Assembly (NCBI RefSeq): GCF_018614095.1
Contig: NZ_JAGGOY010000057.1
Location: 1-40,032 of the forward strand
DNA from: Streptomyces sp. ISL-87
Lineage (GTDB): Bacteria > Actinomycetota > Actinomycetes > Streptomycetales > Streptomycetaceae
Direction of reading: 5' to 3'
Length of the DNA stretch: 40,032 nucleotides
Part shown: positions 15,283 through 24,487 of the stretch, in pieces
Layout of the letters: each line of letters starts with the position of its first letter
How positions within the stretch are numbered: position 1 is the stretch's first letter
The notes under the pieces: generated by a model
Seen by the model: only the letters and a program-made list of their open reading frames with translations
Database searches by the model: none
What the model was told of the DNA's origin: nothing
Program-made: the position numbers and the translations under genes

Positions 15283-17100
15283 TTACAGGCCGAGCTCGAC
15301 CTCGAACTCGCCGGCCTCCAGGATCGCCTTCACGGCGGAGAGGTACCGGGCCGCGTCCGCGCCGTCCACCAGGCGGTGGTCGTAGGACAGGGTCAGGTAC
15401 GTCATGTCGCGGACGCCGATGACGGTGCCCTCGGGGGTCTCGATGACCACCGGGCGCTTGACCGTGGCACCGATGCCCAGGATGGCGACCTGGTTCGGGG
15501 GCACGATCACCGTGTCGAACAGCGCACCGCGCGAGCCGGTGTTGCTGATGGTGAAGGTCGCGCCCGACAGCTCGTCCGGCGTGATCTTGTTGCCGCGGAC
15601 CTTGGAGGCCAGGTCGGCGGTCGCCTTGGAGATGCCCGCCAGGTTGAGGTCACCGGCACCCTTGATGACCGGGGTCATCAGGCCCTTCTCGGAGTCGACG
15701 GCGATGCCGATGTTCTCCGAGTCGAAGTAGGTGATGGTGCCCTCGTCCTCGTTGATCCGGGCGTTGACGACCGCGTGGGCCTTCAGCGCCTGGGCAGCGG
15801 CCTTGACGAAGAACGGCATCGGCGAGAGCTTGACGCCCTCACGGGCCAGGAACGCGCCCTTGGCCTTCTCGCGCAGCTTCATGATCTTGGTGATGTCCAC
15901 CTCGACCACGGAGCTGAGCTGAGCCTGCGAGTGCAGGGCCTTCATCATGTTGTCGCCGATGACCTTGCGCATGCGGGTCATCTTGACGGTCTGGCCACGC
16001 AGCTCGGACACCGCGGCCGGAGCCTTCGCGGCGGCCGGGGCGGCGGCGGCCGGAGCCGGAGCGGCGGCGGCCTTGGCGGCCTCGGCGGCGGCCAGGACGT
16101 CCTGCTTACGGATACGGCCACCGACGCCGGTGCCCGAGACCGAGGCGAGGTTGACGCCGGACTCCGAGGCGAGCTTGCGCACCAGCGGGGTCACGTACGC
16201 GCCCTCGTCACCGGCCGAGACCGGGGCGGCGGGGGCGGGGGCGGCAACCGGAGCCGGCGCGGCCGGAGCCGGCGCGGCCACCGGGGCGGCAGCCTGGACC
16301 GGCGCCGGAGCGGCGGCGGCGGGCGCCGCCACGGGAGCCGGAGCGGCAACCGGGGCGGCCGGAGCCGGCGCGGCAACCGGAGCCGGAGCGGCGGCCGGAG
16401 CAGCGGCGGCCGGGGCCGGAGCGGCGGCCGGGGCGGCGGCGGCCGGGGCCGGAGCGGCGGCCGGGGCGGCACCGGCGACGCCGATGACGGCCAGACGGGC
16501 GCCGACCTCGGTGGTCTCGTCCTCGCCGACCAGGATCTCCAGCAGCGTGCCGGAGACCGGCGCGGGGATCTCGGTGTCGACCTTGTCCGTGGAGACCTCG
16601 AGCAGCGGCTCGTCGGCCTCGACGGACTCGCCGACCTGCTTCAGCCAGCGGGTGACGGTGCCCTCGGTGACGGACTCGCCCAGGGCGGGGAGCACGACAT
16701 CGGTGCCGGAGGCGGCATGGCCCCCGGCAGTCTCAGCGGCGGCCGGGGCCGCGGGGGCCTCGGCAGCCGGAGCCGGAGCCGCGGGGGCCTCGGCGACGGG
16801 AGCCGGAGCAGCCGGAGCCGCGGCGACGACCGTCTCGGCCTCGGCCGTGGCCGGCGCGCCGGAGCCGTCGTCGATGACGGCCAGCTCGGCGCCGACCTCG
16901 ACGGTCTCGTCCTCGGCGACCTTGATGGAGGCAAGGACGCCGGAGACGGGAGACGGGATCTCGGTGTCGACCTTGTCGGTCGAGACCTCGAGCAGCGGCT
17001 CGTCGGCCTCGACGCGCTCGCCCTCGGCCTTCAGCCAGCGGGTGACAGTGCCCTCGGTAACGCTCTCTCCGAGCGCCGGAAGGGTTACGGAAACCGACAT
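15283..17100 (-). CDS. sucB: Dihydrolipoamide acyltransferase E2 (pyruvate/2-oxoglutarate dehydrogenase)
   Basis: The E2 core accepts acyl groups on swinging lipoyl arms and transfers them to CoA. The protein has 605 residues. Lipoyl domain 1 (1-76) has the lipoyl Lys43 in STDKVDTEI and lipoyl domain 2 (about 134-208) has Lys173 in the same motif. A long Ala/Pro linker, the peripheral subunit-binding domain (YVTPLVRKLASESGVNL, GRIRKQDVL) and the catalytic domain with SYDHRLVDGADAARYL follow. The actinobacterial type is often named sucB, but with aceE and lpd alongside, its main partner is probably pyruvate dehydrogenase. lpd ends 54 bp upstream on the same strand, so the two are likely an operon. 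Confidence 0.95.
   Translation of the reverse strand: MSVSVTLPALGESVTEGTVTRWLKAEGERVEADEPLLEVSTDKVDTEIPSPVSGVLASIKVAEDETVEVGAELAVIDDGSGAPATAEAETVVAAAPAAPAPVAEAPAAPAPAAEAPAAPAAAETAGGHAASGTDVVLPALGESVTEGTVTRWLKQVGESVEADEPLLEVSTDKVDTEIPAPVSGTLLEILVGEDETTEVGARLAVIGVAGAAPAAAPAPAAAAPAAAPAPAAAAPAAAPAPVAAPAPAAPVAAPAPVAAPAAAAPAPVQAAAPVAAPAPAAPAPVAAPAPAAPVSAGDEGAYVTPLVRKLASESGVNLASVSGTGVGGRIRKQDVLAAAEAAKAAAAPAPAAAAPAAAKAPAAVSELRGQTVKMTRMRKVIGDNMMKALHSQAQLSSVVEVDITKIMKLREKAKGAFLAREGVKLSPMPFFVKAAAQALKAHAVVNARINEDEGTITYFDSENIGIAVDSEKGLMTPVIKGAGDLNLAGISKATADLASKVRGNKITPDELSGATFTISNTGSRGALFDTVIVPPNQVAILGIGATVKRPVVIETPEGTVIGVRDMTYLTLSYDHRLVDGADAARYLSAVKAILEAGEFEVELGL
16205..16475 (-). repeat. Ala/Pro-rich linker repeats in E2
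   Basis: The DNA coding for the flexible linker consists of imperfect GCGGCNCCGGNNCCGGCNGC-like units giving APAPAAAAPAAAP and APVAAPAPAAP runs. The composition also leaves the opposite strand open. Linkers of this kind let lipoyl domains move between active sites. Confidence 0.85.
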
Positions 17101-17154
17101 GGTTTCAGTTGCTCCTAACGAATGTGCGGAAGTGGTCGTCGCGCCCGTGACGAA

Positions 17155-18543
17155 TTAGTCGTGGGAGTGAAGCGGCTTGCCGGCCAGGGCCAGGTGGGCC
17201 TCGCCCATCGCTTCGTTCTGGGTCGGGTGCGCGTGGATGAGCTGCGCGACCTCGGCCGGCAGAGCCTCCCAGTTGTAAATCAGCTGGGCCTCGCCGACCT
17301 GTTCGCCCATCCGGTCACCGACCATGTGGACGCCGACCACGGCACCGTCCTTGACCTGGACGAGCTTGATCTCGCCCGCGGTCTTCAGGATCTTGCTCTT
17401 GCCGTTGCCCGCCAGGTTGTACTTCAGGGCCACGACCTTGTCCGCGCCGTAGATCTCCTTGGCCTTGGCCTCGGTGATGCCGACGGAGGCGACCTCGGGG
17501 TGGCAGTACGTGACGCGCGGAACACCGTCGTAGTCGATCGGGACGGTCTTGAGACCGGCCAGACGCTCCGCCACCAGGATGCCCTCGGCGAAGCCGACGT
17601 GCGCGAGCTGGAGGGTCGGGACGAGGTCACCGACGGCCGAGATGGTCGGCACGTTGGTCTGCATGTACTCGTCGACCAGGACGTAGCCGCGGTCCATCGC
17701 GACGCCCTGCTCCTCGTAGCCCAGGCCCTGCGAGACCGGGCCGCGGCCGACGGCGACCAGCAGCACCTCGGCCTCGAAGGTCTTGCCGTCGGCCAGCGTG
17801 ACGCGCACGCCGGTCTCGGTGTACTCGGCCTTGTCGAAGAAGGTGCCGAGGTTGAACTTGATGCCGCGCTTGCGGAACGCGCGCTCAAGAAGCTTCGAGC
17901 TGTTCTCGTCCTCGACCGGGACGAGGTGCTTCATGCCCTCGATCACGGTGATGTCGGAGCCGAAGGACTTCCACGCCGAGGCGAACTCGACGCCGATGAC
18001 GCCGCCGCCCAGGACGATCGCCGACTCGGGGACGCGGTCCAGGACCAGCGCGTGGTCCGAGGAGATGATGCGGTCGCCGTCGATGTTCAGGCCCGGCAGC
18101 GACTTCGGCACGGAGCCGGTCGCCAGCAGGACGTGGCGGCCCTGGATGCGCTGGCCGTTCACGTCGACGGACGTCGGCGAGGAAAGGCGGCCCTCACCCT
18201 CGATGTAGGTCACCTTGCGGGAGGCGACCAGGCCCTGCAGACCCTTGTACAGGCCCGAGATGACCTCGTCCTTGTACTTGTGGACACCCGCGATGTCGAT
18301 GCCCTCGAAGGAGGTCTTGACACCGAACTGGGCGGCTTCACGAGCCTGGTCCGCGATCTCACCCGCGTGCAGCAGAGCCTTCGTGGGGATGCAGCCGTTG
18401 TGCAGGCAGGTGCCGCCGAGCTTGTTCTTCTCGATCAGGGCAACGTCCAGACCCAGCTGGGATGCGCGCAGAGCCGCGGCGTAACCGCCACTGCCACCGC
18501 CGAGGATCACTAGGTCGAAAACGGTGCTGGCGTCGTTCGCCAC
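17155..18543 (-). CDS. lpdA: Dihydrolipoamide dehydrogenase E3
   Basis: E3 reoxidises dihydrolipoyl-E2 with FAD and NAD+. The protein has 462 residues. It has the FAD motif LVILGGGSGGYAAALRA, the redox disulfide Cys46/Cys51 in GGTCLHNGCIPTKALLH, the NAD motif IVLGGGVIGVEFASAW, ATGS and GYVLVDEYMQTNVPTISAVGD, and the C-terminal active-site HAHPTQNEAMGEA. The GTG at 18543 (VANDASTVFDLVIL) is taken because a GGAGG site lies 7 bp upstream and the residues before it are not family-like. It is the first gene of a probable lpd-E2 operon. Confidence 0.96.
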   Translation of the reverse strand: MANDASTVFDLVILGGGSGGYAAALRASQLGLDVALIEKNKLGGTCLHNGCIPTKALLHAGEIADQAREAAQFGVKTSFEGIDIAGVHKYKDEVISGLYKGLQGLVASRKVTYIEGEGRLSSPTSVDVNGQRIQGRHVLLATGSVPKSLPGLNIDGDRIISSDHALVLDRVPESAIVLGGGVIGVEFASAWKSFGSDITVIEGMKHLVPVEDENSSKLLERAFRKRGIKFNLGTFFDKAEYTETGVRVTLADGKTFEAEVLLVAVGRGPVSQGLGYEEQGVAMDRGYVLVDEYMQTNVPTISAVGDLVPTLQLAHVGFAEGILVAERLAGLKTVPIDYDGVPRVTYCHPEVASVGITEAKAKEIYGADKVVALKYNLAGNGKSKILKTAGEIKLVQVKDGAVVGVHMVGDRMGEQVGEAQLIYNWEALPAEVAQLIHAHPTQNEAMGEAHLALAGKPLHSHD

Positions 18544-18875
18544 GTCACGTCCTCCATGCATGTGCGCCGGGCACCGGTCCTCTGTGACCGGGCGGCGGCT
18601 GGTAATCGGCCGCTTGTTTCTTCGGCCCTGTGGTGGGGGCCCTGTCCTGCCGAGAACCCATCTTCGCATTTGTCGGGGGAGCGCGGGACGCCGGGCCCGG
18701 ACTGTGGCAGGTGGTTCTGCCCGAACTGAGGGTTACCGAAGCGTAGAAACCTACGGATTTCGTTGTGGGTGAACACCGAAGCCCCTTGATCGAGTCGCTC
18801 TCGCGTCCGTCACGCGTCTCTCTCAAGGGGCTGGGGTGTCTCACGTCTCACATGTCTTGAGCCGCTGGGCGTACG
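18544..18875. other. Intergenic region between lpd and pepA
   Basis: A 332-bp stretch without a supported gene. It holds the lpd ribosome-binding site (18551-18555), presumably the lpd promoter, and the pepA hairpin at 18780-18832. No clear -35/-10 pair was found. Confidence 0.5.
18780..18832 (-). terminator. Possible terminator hairpin after pepA
   Basis: A perfect 10-bp inverted repeat (AGCCCCTTGA and TCAAGGGGCT) separated by 33 nt, about 44 bp after the pepA stop. There is no T-tract and the loop is large. Confidence 0.5.
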
Positions 18876-20405
18876 TCAGCCCAGGTCGCCCGTGGCCGTA
18901 CGCTCGGCCAGCCGCACCAGGGTGCGCACGGCCGATCCGGTGCCGCCCTTGGGGGTGTAGCCGTACGGGGCACCCTCGTGGAAGGCCGGGCCCGCGATGT
19001 CCAGGTGGGCCCAGGTGATGCCCTCGCCCACGAACTCCTGGAGGAAGAGGCCGGCCACCAGGCCGCCGCCCATGCGCTCGCCCATGTTGGCGATGTCGGC
19101 GGTGGGGGAGTCCATGCCCTTGCGCAGGTCGGCGGGGAGCGGCATCGGCCAGGAGGCCTCGCCGACCTCCTCGGCGATCTCGTGGACCGAGGTGCGGAAC
19201 GCGTCGTCGTTGGACATGACACCGAAGGTGCGGTTGCCCAGGGCCATGACCATGGCGCCGGTCAGGGTGGCGACGTCGACGATCGCGTCCGGGTTGTCCT
19301 CGGAGGCCTTGGTCAGCGCGTCGCCCAGGACCAGACGGCCCTCGGCGTCCGTGTTGAGGACCTCGACGGTCTTGCCGCTGTACATGCGCAGCACGTCACC
19401 GGGGCGGGTGGCGGAGCCGGACGGCATGTTCTCGGCGAGCGCGAGCCAGCTGGTGACGTTGACCTGGAGGCCCAGCTTGGCCACGGCGACGACGGCGGCG
19501 AAGACGGCGGCGGCGCCGGCCATGTCGCACTTCATCGTCTCGTTGTGGCCGGCCGGCTTCAGCGAGATGCCGCCCGAGTCGTAGGTGATGCCCTTGCCGA
19601 CGAAGGCCAGGGTCTTCTCCGCCTTGGGGTGCGTGTACGAGAGCTTCACCAGGCGCGGCAGGTTCTCGGAGCCCTTGCCGACGCCCATGATGCCGCCGAA
19701 GCCGCCCTTGACCAGGGCCTTCTCGTCCAGGACCTGGACCTTGATGCCGTGCTCCTTCGCGGTCGCGGAGGCGACGGCGGCGAAGGACTCGGGGTGGAGG
19801 TCGTTCGGCGGGGTGTTGACCAGGTCGCGGGCGATGTTGACCTCGGTCGCGACGACCGAGGCGCGCTCGACGGCGGCCTTGTGCTCCTTGTCGCGCGGCT
19901 TGGCGCCGAGCAGGGTCACCTCGGCGAGCGGCTGCTTCGGGCCGCCGTTCTTGGCGGCCTTCTTCTCGCCGCCCTGGTAGGCGGTGAAGGCGTAGGCGCC
20001 GAGCAGTGCGCCCTCGGCGACGGCGGTGACCGCGGAGGCGTCGTCCAGGGGGAGGGCGAAGGCGGCCTTCTTGGAGCCGGCCAGCGCGCGGGCGGCGGCG
20101 CCGGCGGCGCGGCGCAGGGCCTCCTCGTCGTAGGACTCGTCCTGCTCCGGGACGGAGCCCAGCCCGACCGCCAGCACGACCGGGACCTTGAGGCCGGCCG
20201 GGGCCGGCAGCTTGGTGATCTCGCCTTCGGCGCCCGAGGCACCGAGCGCGTCGAGCACGGCGGCGAGCTTTCCGTCGTACGCCTTGTCCACGGCTTCGGC
20301 CCCGGCGGCGACGATCAGGCCCTTGGGGCCCTTCGCCACGCCGACCACGAGGGCGTCGGCGCGCAGCGTCGCCGCGCCGGCAGTGCTGAGAGTCAGAGCA
20401 GTCAC
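18876..20405 (-). CDS. pepA: Leucyl aminopeptidase (M17)
   Basis: A 509-residue M17 metallo-aminopeptidase that removes N-terminal residues from peptides in the cytoplasm. The catalytic half shows VGKGITYDSGGISLKPAG with the metal-binding Lys and Asp, KCDMAGAAAVFAA, and the family signature NTDAEGRLVLGDAL. IADIANMGERMGGG and WAHLDIAGPA complete the C terminus. The start is GTG 20405 (VTALTLSTAGAATLRADALV); a longer frame upstream is not family-like. It is transcribed toward lpd but separated by 332 bp. Some M17 proteins also bind DNA; nothing here tests that. Confidence 0.95.
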   Translation of the reverse strand: MTALTLSTAGAATLRADALVVGVAKGPKGLIVAAGAEAVDKAYDGKLAAVLDALGASGAEGEITKLPAPAGLKVPVVLAVGLGSVPEQDESYDEEALRRAAGAAARALAGSKKAAFALPLDDASAVTAVAEGALLGAYAFTAYQGGEKKAAKNGGPKQPLAEVTLLGAKPRDKEHKAAVERASVVATEVNIARDLVNTPPNDLHPESFAAVASATAKEHGIKVQVLDEKALVKGGFGGIMGVGKGSENLPRLVKLSYTHPKAEKTLAFVGKGITYDSGGISLKPAGHNETMKCDMAGAAAVFAAVVAVAKLGLQVNVTSWLALAENMPSGSATRPGDVLRMYSGKTVEVLNTDAEGRLVLGDALTKASEDNPDAIVDVATLTGAMVMALGNRTFGVMSNDDAFRTSVHEIAEEVGEASWPMPLPADLRKGMDSPTADIANMGERMGGGLVAGLFLQEFVGEGITWAHLDIAGPAFHEGAPYGYTPKGGTGSAVRTLVRLAERTATGDLG

Positions 20406-20762
20406 GGTGGTGAAGTCTCGCTTCCGTTTGTGTTGATGGGCGCTTCGGTCGCGTCGGGGTCGCCGGCCGCTCCGCAGCGATCGTATTCCGGCCCGACGTC
20501 CGCCGGAAATGAGCCTACGCGTAGGTACTCGACCGTACGTCACCCGAAGGTTTGGCAAGTTGTTCGACCGGAGGGCTATCAGGTTCACCCATCTGTGGCC
20601 TCTGTTCCAGGTTTGCCCCTTAGACCTGACGAGGTCCGAGAGACTCCAGGCACTCTCGCAAGGGGACGCGGGGTTCCTTTGCATGATTTCCACAGAGCCT
20701 CCCCGGCCCGGCCGTCCGCCAAGGGCCGGAGCCGAGGGATGCCTGCGGGGGGAAAGGCCGAA
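20406..20762. other. Divergent intergenic region, pepA / deacetylase
   Basis: A 357-bp divergent region with no supported gene. It contains a perfect 12-bp palindrome CCTACGCGTAGG (20514-20525), a small hairpin GACCT-N4-AGGTC (20623-20636) and the deacetylase ribosome-binding site GGGGGGAAAGG. Promoters for both directions must lie here, but none is convincing by eye. Confidence 0.5.
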
Positions 20763-22790
20763 ATGGTCAACAAGAACCGGATGAACAGGGTCGCCGCCGC
20801 CATGGCCGCGGCAGCTCTGATGTCCGTGGCAGTACCCGCCGCGGCCGCCGAGGCGGTCGTGACACCGCGTATCGACCTGAAGGTGCTCGTCGTCGACGAC
20901 GGCGGCAGCTCGGTCGAGGCGATCACCGCGGAACTCCGCGACACCGGAGTCCCGTTCACCCGCGTCGAGCTGGGCAGCAGCAGCCGCCCGGTCATCAACG
21001 CGGCGTATCTCAGCGACACGGTCGACGGCCGTCCGCGCGCCAAGTTCCAGGGGGTGGTCCTGCCGAACGAGAACCCGTTCGGAGAGGGCTCGGCCGAGAT
21101 GGCCGCGCTCACGGCGTACGAGACGACGTACAACATCCGTCAGGTGGACGCCTACACCTGGGCCCACCCGGGGGTGGGCCTGGAGTACACCGACAACGGC
21201 GGCTACGGCGGCCAGCTCGACGGCACCCGGGCCGCGGTCACCACGGCCGGCAAGGCAGGCGCGTTCGGCTACCTCGGAGGCCAGGTCACCTTCGAGGACA
21301 ACTCCACCCTGGTACCCGAGAGCTACGGGTTCATGGGCAAGCCGCGCACCGGCTACACCAGCTACCTGGACGCCCCCGTCGGCGACGGACGGGCCTCGCT
21401 CGTCGGCGAGTACACCCACGACGGGCGCAGCGAGCTGGTCGTCACCTTCGGCTACAACCAGTACCAGCAGCAGTTCCGGCTGGTCGCCCGCGGCATCGTC
21501 GACTGGCTCACCCAGGGCGTCCACCTCGGCCAGGAGCGCGCCTACTTCGCGGTCCACGTCGACGACGTCTTCGCCCCCGACGCCCGCTGGAGCAAGGACC
21601 TCAACTGCACCCCGGGCGACTACGCCTGTGAGGGCGGCGAGGGCAAGGAGAGCACCATCCGGATGACCGCCGCCGACGCCCAGTACGCGGCGCAGTGGCA
21701 GACCTCCAAGAACTTCAAGCTCGACATGCTCTTCAACGCCGGCGCCGGCGAGGAGTGGAAGGCGGAGAACGGCGGCACCGACGCGCTGACCGCGCAACTG
21801 GTCGCCGACCGGGCCAAGTACCGCTGGATGAACCACACGTACACGCACCCCTTCCTCGGCTGCGTCCAGGACGTCACCACCGTCCCGTGGAGCTGCACGA
21901 AGAACTCCACCGGCGCCGTCCAGTGGATGAGCCGGGCCGAGATCTCCGCGCAGATCCGCGACAACAACAACTGGGCCGCCGCCAAGGGCATCACCACCGA
22001 CCGCACCGAACTGGTCACCGGCGAGCACTCGGGCCTCAAGACGGCCCCGCAGCAGCCCCAGGACAACCCCAACCTGGCCGGCGCGCTCGCCGACAACGGC
22101 GTGAAGTGGGCGGGCAGCGACAACTCCCGCGAACCCGCGCAGCGGGCGGTCGGCGCCGCCCTGACCGTCCCGCGCCACCCGATGAACGTGTACTACAACA
22201 CGGGCACCAACGCGGAGATGGCCGACGAGTACAACTGGATCTACACCAGCCGCGCCGACGGCGGCAGCGGCGCCTGCGAGGACAACCCGGCGACCTCAAC
22301 CTGCCTGCCGGCCCCCCTCGACGTCAACACCGGCTACCTGGACTACGTCGTTCCGCAGGAGGCCCGGACGGCCCTGCGCCACGTGCTGACCAACGACCCG
22401 CGGCCGCACTACGTCCACCAGACCAACCTCGCCGAGGACCGCACCCTCTACCCCGTGCTCAACGAGGTCCTCGACACCTACCGCACGCTCTACGCGCCCA
22501 GTGCCCCGATCGTGAACCAGAGCATGAAGGCGACCGGCGTCGAGCTCAGCCGCCGCGCCGCCTGGGACAAGGCCGTCGCCGCCAACCAGGTCGTCGCCTA
22601 CCGCATCGGGACGACCGTCACCGTCAAGACGCCGTCCGGAGTCGTGGCCCCGGTCACCGCGCCCACCGGCACCAAGAAGCAGCTCCTGCTCGGCACCGCG
22701 GACTTCGGCACCGCGTACGCCGGCTCCCGCTCCGCCTGGACGGCTCCCGAGCTGTTCCAGTCGGCGGTCACGCTGAGGCTGCCCAGCTGA
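20763..22790 (+). CDS. Secreted polysaccharide deacetylase-like protein (Agd3/PelA-like role)
   Basis: The protein has 675 residues with a Sec-type signal peptide (VNKNRMNRVAAAMAAAALMS, cleavage near AAAA-EA). An N-terminal domain (about 30-255) is followed by a deacetylase-like domain. It has the Asp pair in YFAVHVDDVFAPD (Asp267/268) and the H-x3-H metal motif HTYTHP (His358 and His362), as in NodB-type and fungal Agd3-type enzymes. LVTGEHSGL and PRHPMNVYYNTG follow. It would remove N-acetyl groups from an exported amino sugar polymer. It stands directly before a PelF-like glycosyltransferase and two hydrolases of galactosaminogalactan type, which suggests a GalNAc polymer as substrate. Two hairpins separate it from the next gene, so it may have its own transcript. 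Confidence 0.82.
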   Translation: MVNKNRMNRVAAAMAAAALMSVAVPAAAAEAVVTPRIDLKVLVVDDGGSSVEAITAELRDTGVPFTRVELGSSSRPVINAAYLSDTVDGRPRAKFQGVVLPNENPFGEGSAEMAALTAYETTYNIRQVDAYTWAHPGVGLEYTDNGGYGGQLDGTRAAVTTAGKAGAFGYLGGQVTFEDNSTLVPESYGFMGKPRTGYTSYLDAPVGDGRASLVGEYTHDGRSELVVTFGYNQYQQQFRLVARGIVDWLTQGVHLGQERAYFAVHVDDVFAPDARWSKDLNCTPGDYACEGGEGKESTIRMTAADAQYAAQWQTSKNFKLDMLFNAGAGEEWKAENGGTDALTAQLVADRAKYRWMNHTYTHPFLGCVQDVTTVPWSCTKNSTGAVQWMSRAEISAQIRDNNNWAAAKGITTDRTELVTGEHSGLKTAPQQPQDNPNLAGALADNGVKWAGSDNSREPAQRAVGAALTVPRHPMNVYYNTGTNAEMADEYNWIYTSRADGGSGACEDNPATSTCLPAPLDVNTGYLDYVVPQEARTALRHVLTNDPRPHYVHQTNLAEDRTLYPVLNEVLDTYRTLYAPSAPIVNQSMKATGVELSRRAAWDKAVAANQVVAYRIGTTVTVKTPSGVVAPVTAPTGTKKQLLLGTADFGTAYAGSRSAWTAPELFQSAVTLRLPS

Positions 22791-22804
22791 CCCTCGCCCC
22801 ACCC

Positions 22805-22832
22805 GGCCGTGCCGACCCCGGTCGGCACGGCC
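22805..22832 (+). terminator. Hairpin after the deacetylase gene
   Basis: A perfect 13-bp inverted repeat (GGCCGTGCCGACC with its complement) with almost no loop, 14 bp after the stop. There is no T-tract; a second hairpin with one follows. Confidence 0.65.
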
Positions 22833-22851
22833 GGCACCGGTAACACCCAGA

Positions 22852-22890
22852 GCCGGCGCTCCGCGAGACCTACGGGCGCCGGCCCCTTTT
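22852..22890 (+). terminator. Terminator or attenuator before pelF-like gene
   Basis: The stem GCCGGCGC (22852-22859) with GCGCCGGC (22876-22883) is followed directly by CCCCTTTT. It ends 23 bp before the next start codon, so it is either the deacetylase terminator or an attenuator for the downstream genes. Confidence 0.7.
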
Positions 22891-22912
22891 CCGTCCTGGG
22901 GGGACTCACCAC

Positions 22913-24487
22913 ATGAGCCATGGGCGCCATGTCACCATGCTCACCGAAGGCACCTATCCACACGTACACGGGGGCGTCAGCACCTGGTGCGACCAACTGG
23001 TACGCGGTATGCCGGAGGTCGACTTCAACGTCATAGCCCTGACGGGCTCCGGACGCGAGCCGGTCGCCTGGGAGCTGCCGCGCAACGTCTACCGCCACAC
23101 CGCCGTCCCGCTCTGGGGCCCGCCGCCCGCCCGCAGCCGCCGCCAGGCGCTACGCGGCAAGGCCCAGCGCCGCTTCACCGAGACCTACGAGACGTTCCTG
23201 CTGTCACTGCTGGACTCCGCGCACCACAGGCCAAACCCTTCGGCTGGGCCAGGCCTTCCGGCCCGAGCCAGGGGATTCTCCGGGGCCCTGCGCGAACTGG
23301 CCGTGCTGGCCCGGGAGGGCAAGCTCGCCCCGGCACTGCGCTCAGAATCGATCCTGCGCCTGCTGATGGCCGTATGGACCCGCCCGGGCCTGGCCACCGC
23401 CGCTGCCGAGCCGACCATCCACGACGCGCTCACCGCCACCGACCTGCTGGAACACGCGCTGCGCCCGCTCTCCGTGCGGATCCCGCCCGACAGCGTCGCG
23501 CACGCCGTCAGCAGCGGCCTCGCCACCCTGCCGGCCCTCGCCGCCAAACACCTCGACGGGGTGCCCTTCCTGCTCACCGAGCACGGCATCTACCTGCGCG
23601 AGCGCTACCTCGGCTACCGCACCGCCGAACAGCGCTGGCCCGTCAAGGCACTCATGCTCGGCTTCTACCGGGAGCTGAACACCGAGGGCTACCGGCAGGC
23701 CGACCTGATCACCCCGTGCAACCAGTACAACCGCCGCTGGGAGGAGCGCGGCGGCGCCGACTCCGGCCGGATCCGCACCGTCTACAACGGTGTCGACCCG
23801 CACGTCTTCCCCGAGGCCGGACCCGAACCCGAGGTCCCCACCCTCAGCTGGTGCGGCCGCATCGACCCGATCAAGGACCTCGAAACCCTCATCCGGGCCT
23901 ACGCGTTCATGCGCGAGGAGCTGCCCGCCCTGCGCCTGCGCCTCTTCGGCCCGGTCCCGGCCGGCTGCGAGGACTACAAGCTCAGCCTGGAGAAACTCGC
24001 CGCCGAACTCGGGGTGACCGACGGAATCGCGTACGAGGGGCGCATCGACCAGGTCGCCAAGGCCTACGCGGCCGGCAGCGTCGTGATGCTCTCCTCCATC
24101 AGCGAGGGCTTCCCCTTCAGCATCATCGAGGCCATGTCCTGCGGCCGGACCACCGTCTCCACCGACGTCGGGGGAGTACGCGAGGCCGTCGGCGACACCG
24201 GCCTCGTCGTCCCGCCGCGCGAGCCCGAGACCATGGCCCGCGCCACCCTCGCCCTCCTCCGCGACCACGAACGCCGCGCCGAGCTGGGCAGGCTGTCCCG
24301 CAAGCGGGTGGTGGAGAAGTTCACCCTCCACCAGTCCGTGGACGGCTTCCGACACATCTACCGCGGCCTCGCCCATCAGAAGCATGCCGGCCAGCCCGTC
24401 CTCCCCGTCCACGCGGGCGACGACTGGACCCAGCGGCTCGCCGACCCCTGGTACAAGGAACTCGCCGCCGACGGGAGCCTGTGGTGA
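22913..24487 (+). CDS. pelF: PelF-like GT4 glycosyltransferase
   Basis: The protein has 524 residues. Its N-terminal half carries the PelF/DUF3492 signature (MLTEGTYPHVHGGVSTWCDQ, MPEVDFNVIALTGSG) and LLTEHGIYLRERYLGY. The C-terminal half is a GT4 fold with YNGVDPHVFPEAG, SWCGRIDPIKDLETLIRAY and the donor-site ISEGFPFSIIEAMSCG, then TDVGGVREAVGDTGLVVPP. In Pel systems this cytoplasmic enzyme polymerises a GalNAc-rich chain from UDP-sugar. The ATG at 22913 is preceded by a GGGGGACTC site. It shares a 4-bp GTGA overlap with the membrane protein gene, implying coupled translation and a common complex. Confidence 0.88.
   Translation: MSHGRHVTMLTEGTYPHVHGGVSTWCDQLVRGMPEVDFNVIALTGSGREPVAWELPRNVYRHTAVPLWGPPPARSRRQALRGKAQRRFTETYETFLLSLLDSAHHRPNPSAGPGLPARARGFSGALRELAVLAREGKLAPALRSESILRLLMAVWTRPGLATAAAEPTIHDALTATDLLEHALRPLSVRIPPDSVAHAVSSGLATLPALAAKHLDGVPFLLTEHGIYLRERYLGYRTAEQRWPVKALMLGFYRELNTEGYRQADLITPCNQYNRRWEERGGADSGRIRTVYNGVDPHVFPEAGPEPEVPTLSWCGRIDPIKDLETLIRAYAFMREELPALRLRLFGPVPAGCEDYKLSLEKLAAELGVTDGIAYEGRIDQVAKAYAAGSVVMLSSISEGFPFSIIEAMSCGRTTVSTDVGGVREAVGDTGLVVPPREPETMARATLALLRDHERRAELGRLSRKRVVEKFTLHQSVDGFRHIYRGLAHQKHAGQPVLPVHAGDDWTQRLADPWYKELAADGSLW

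Noticed and set aside
15376..17118. Plus-strand frames antisense to the E2 gene, including Gly/Arg- and Ala/Gly-rich runs
   Set aside because: They arise from the Ala/Pro linker repeats of E2 read backwards.
18876..22178. Minus-strand frame of about 1100 codons running through pepA and antisense to the deacetylase gene
   Set aside because: Only the pepA part is family-like; the upstream part is an antisense shadow plus intergenic DNA, and pepA has its own GTG start at 20405.
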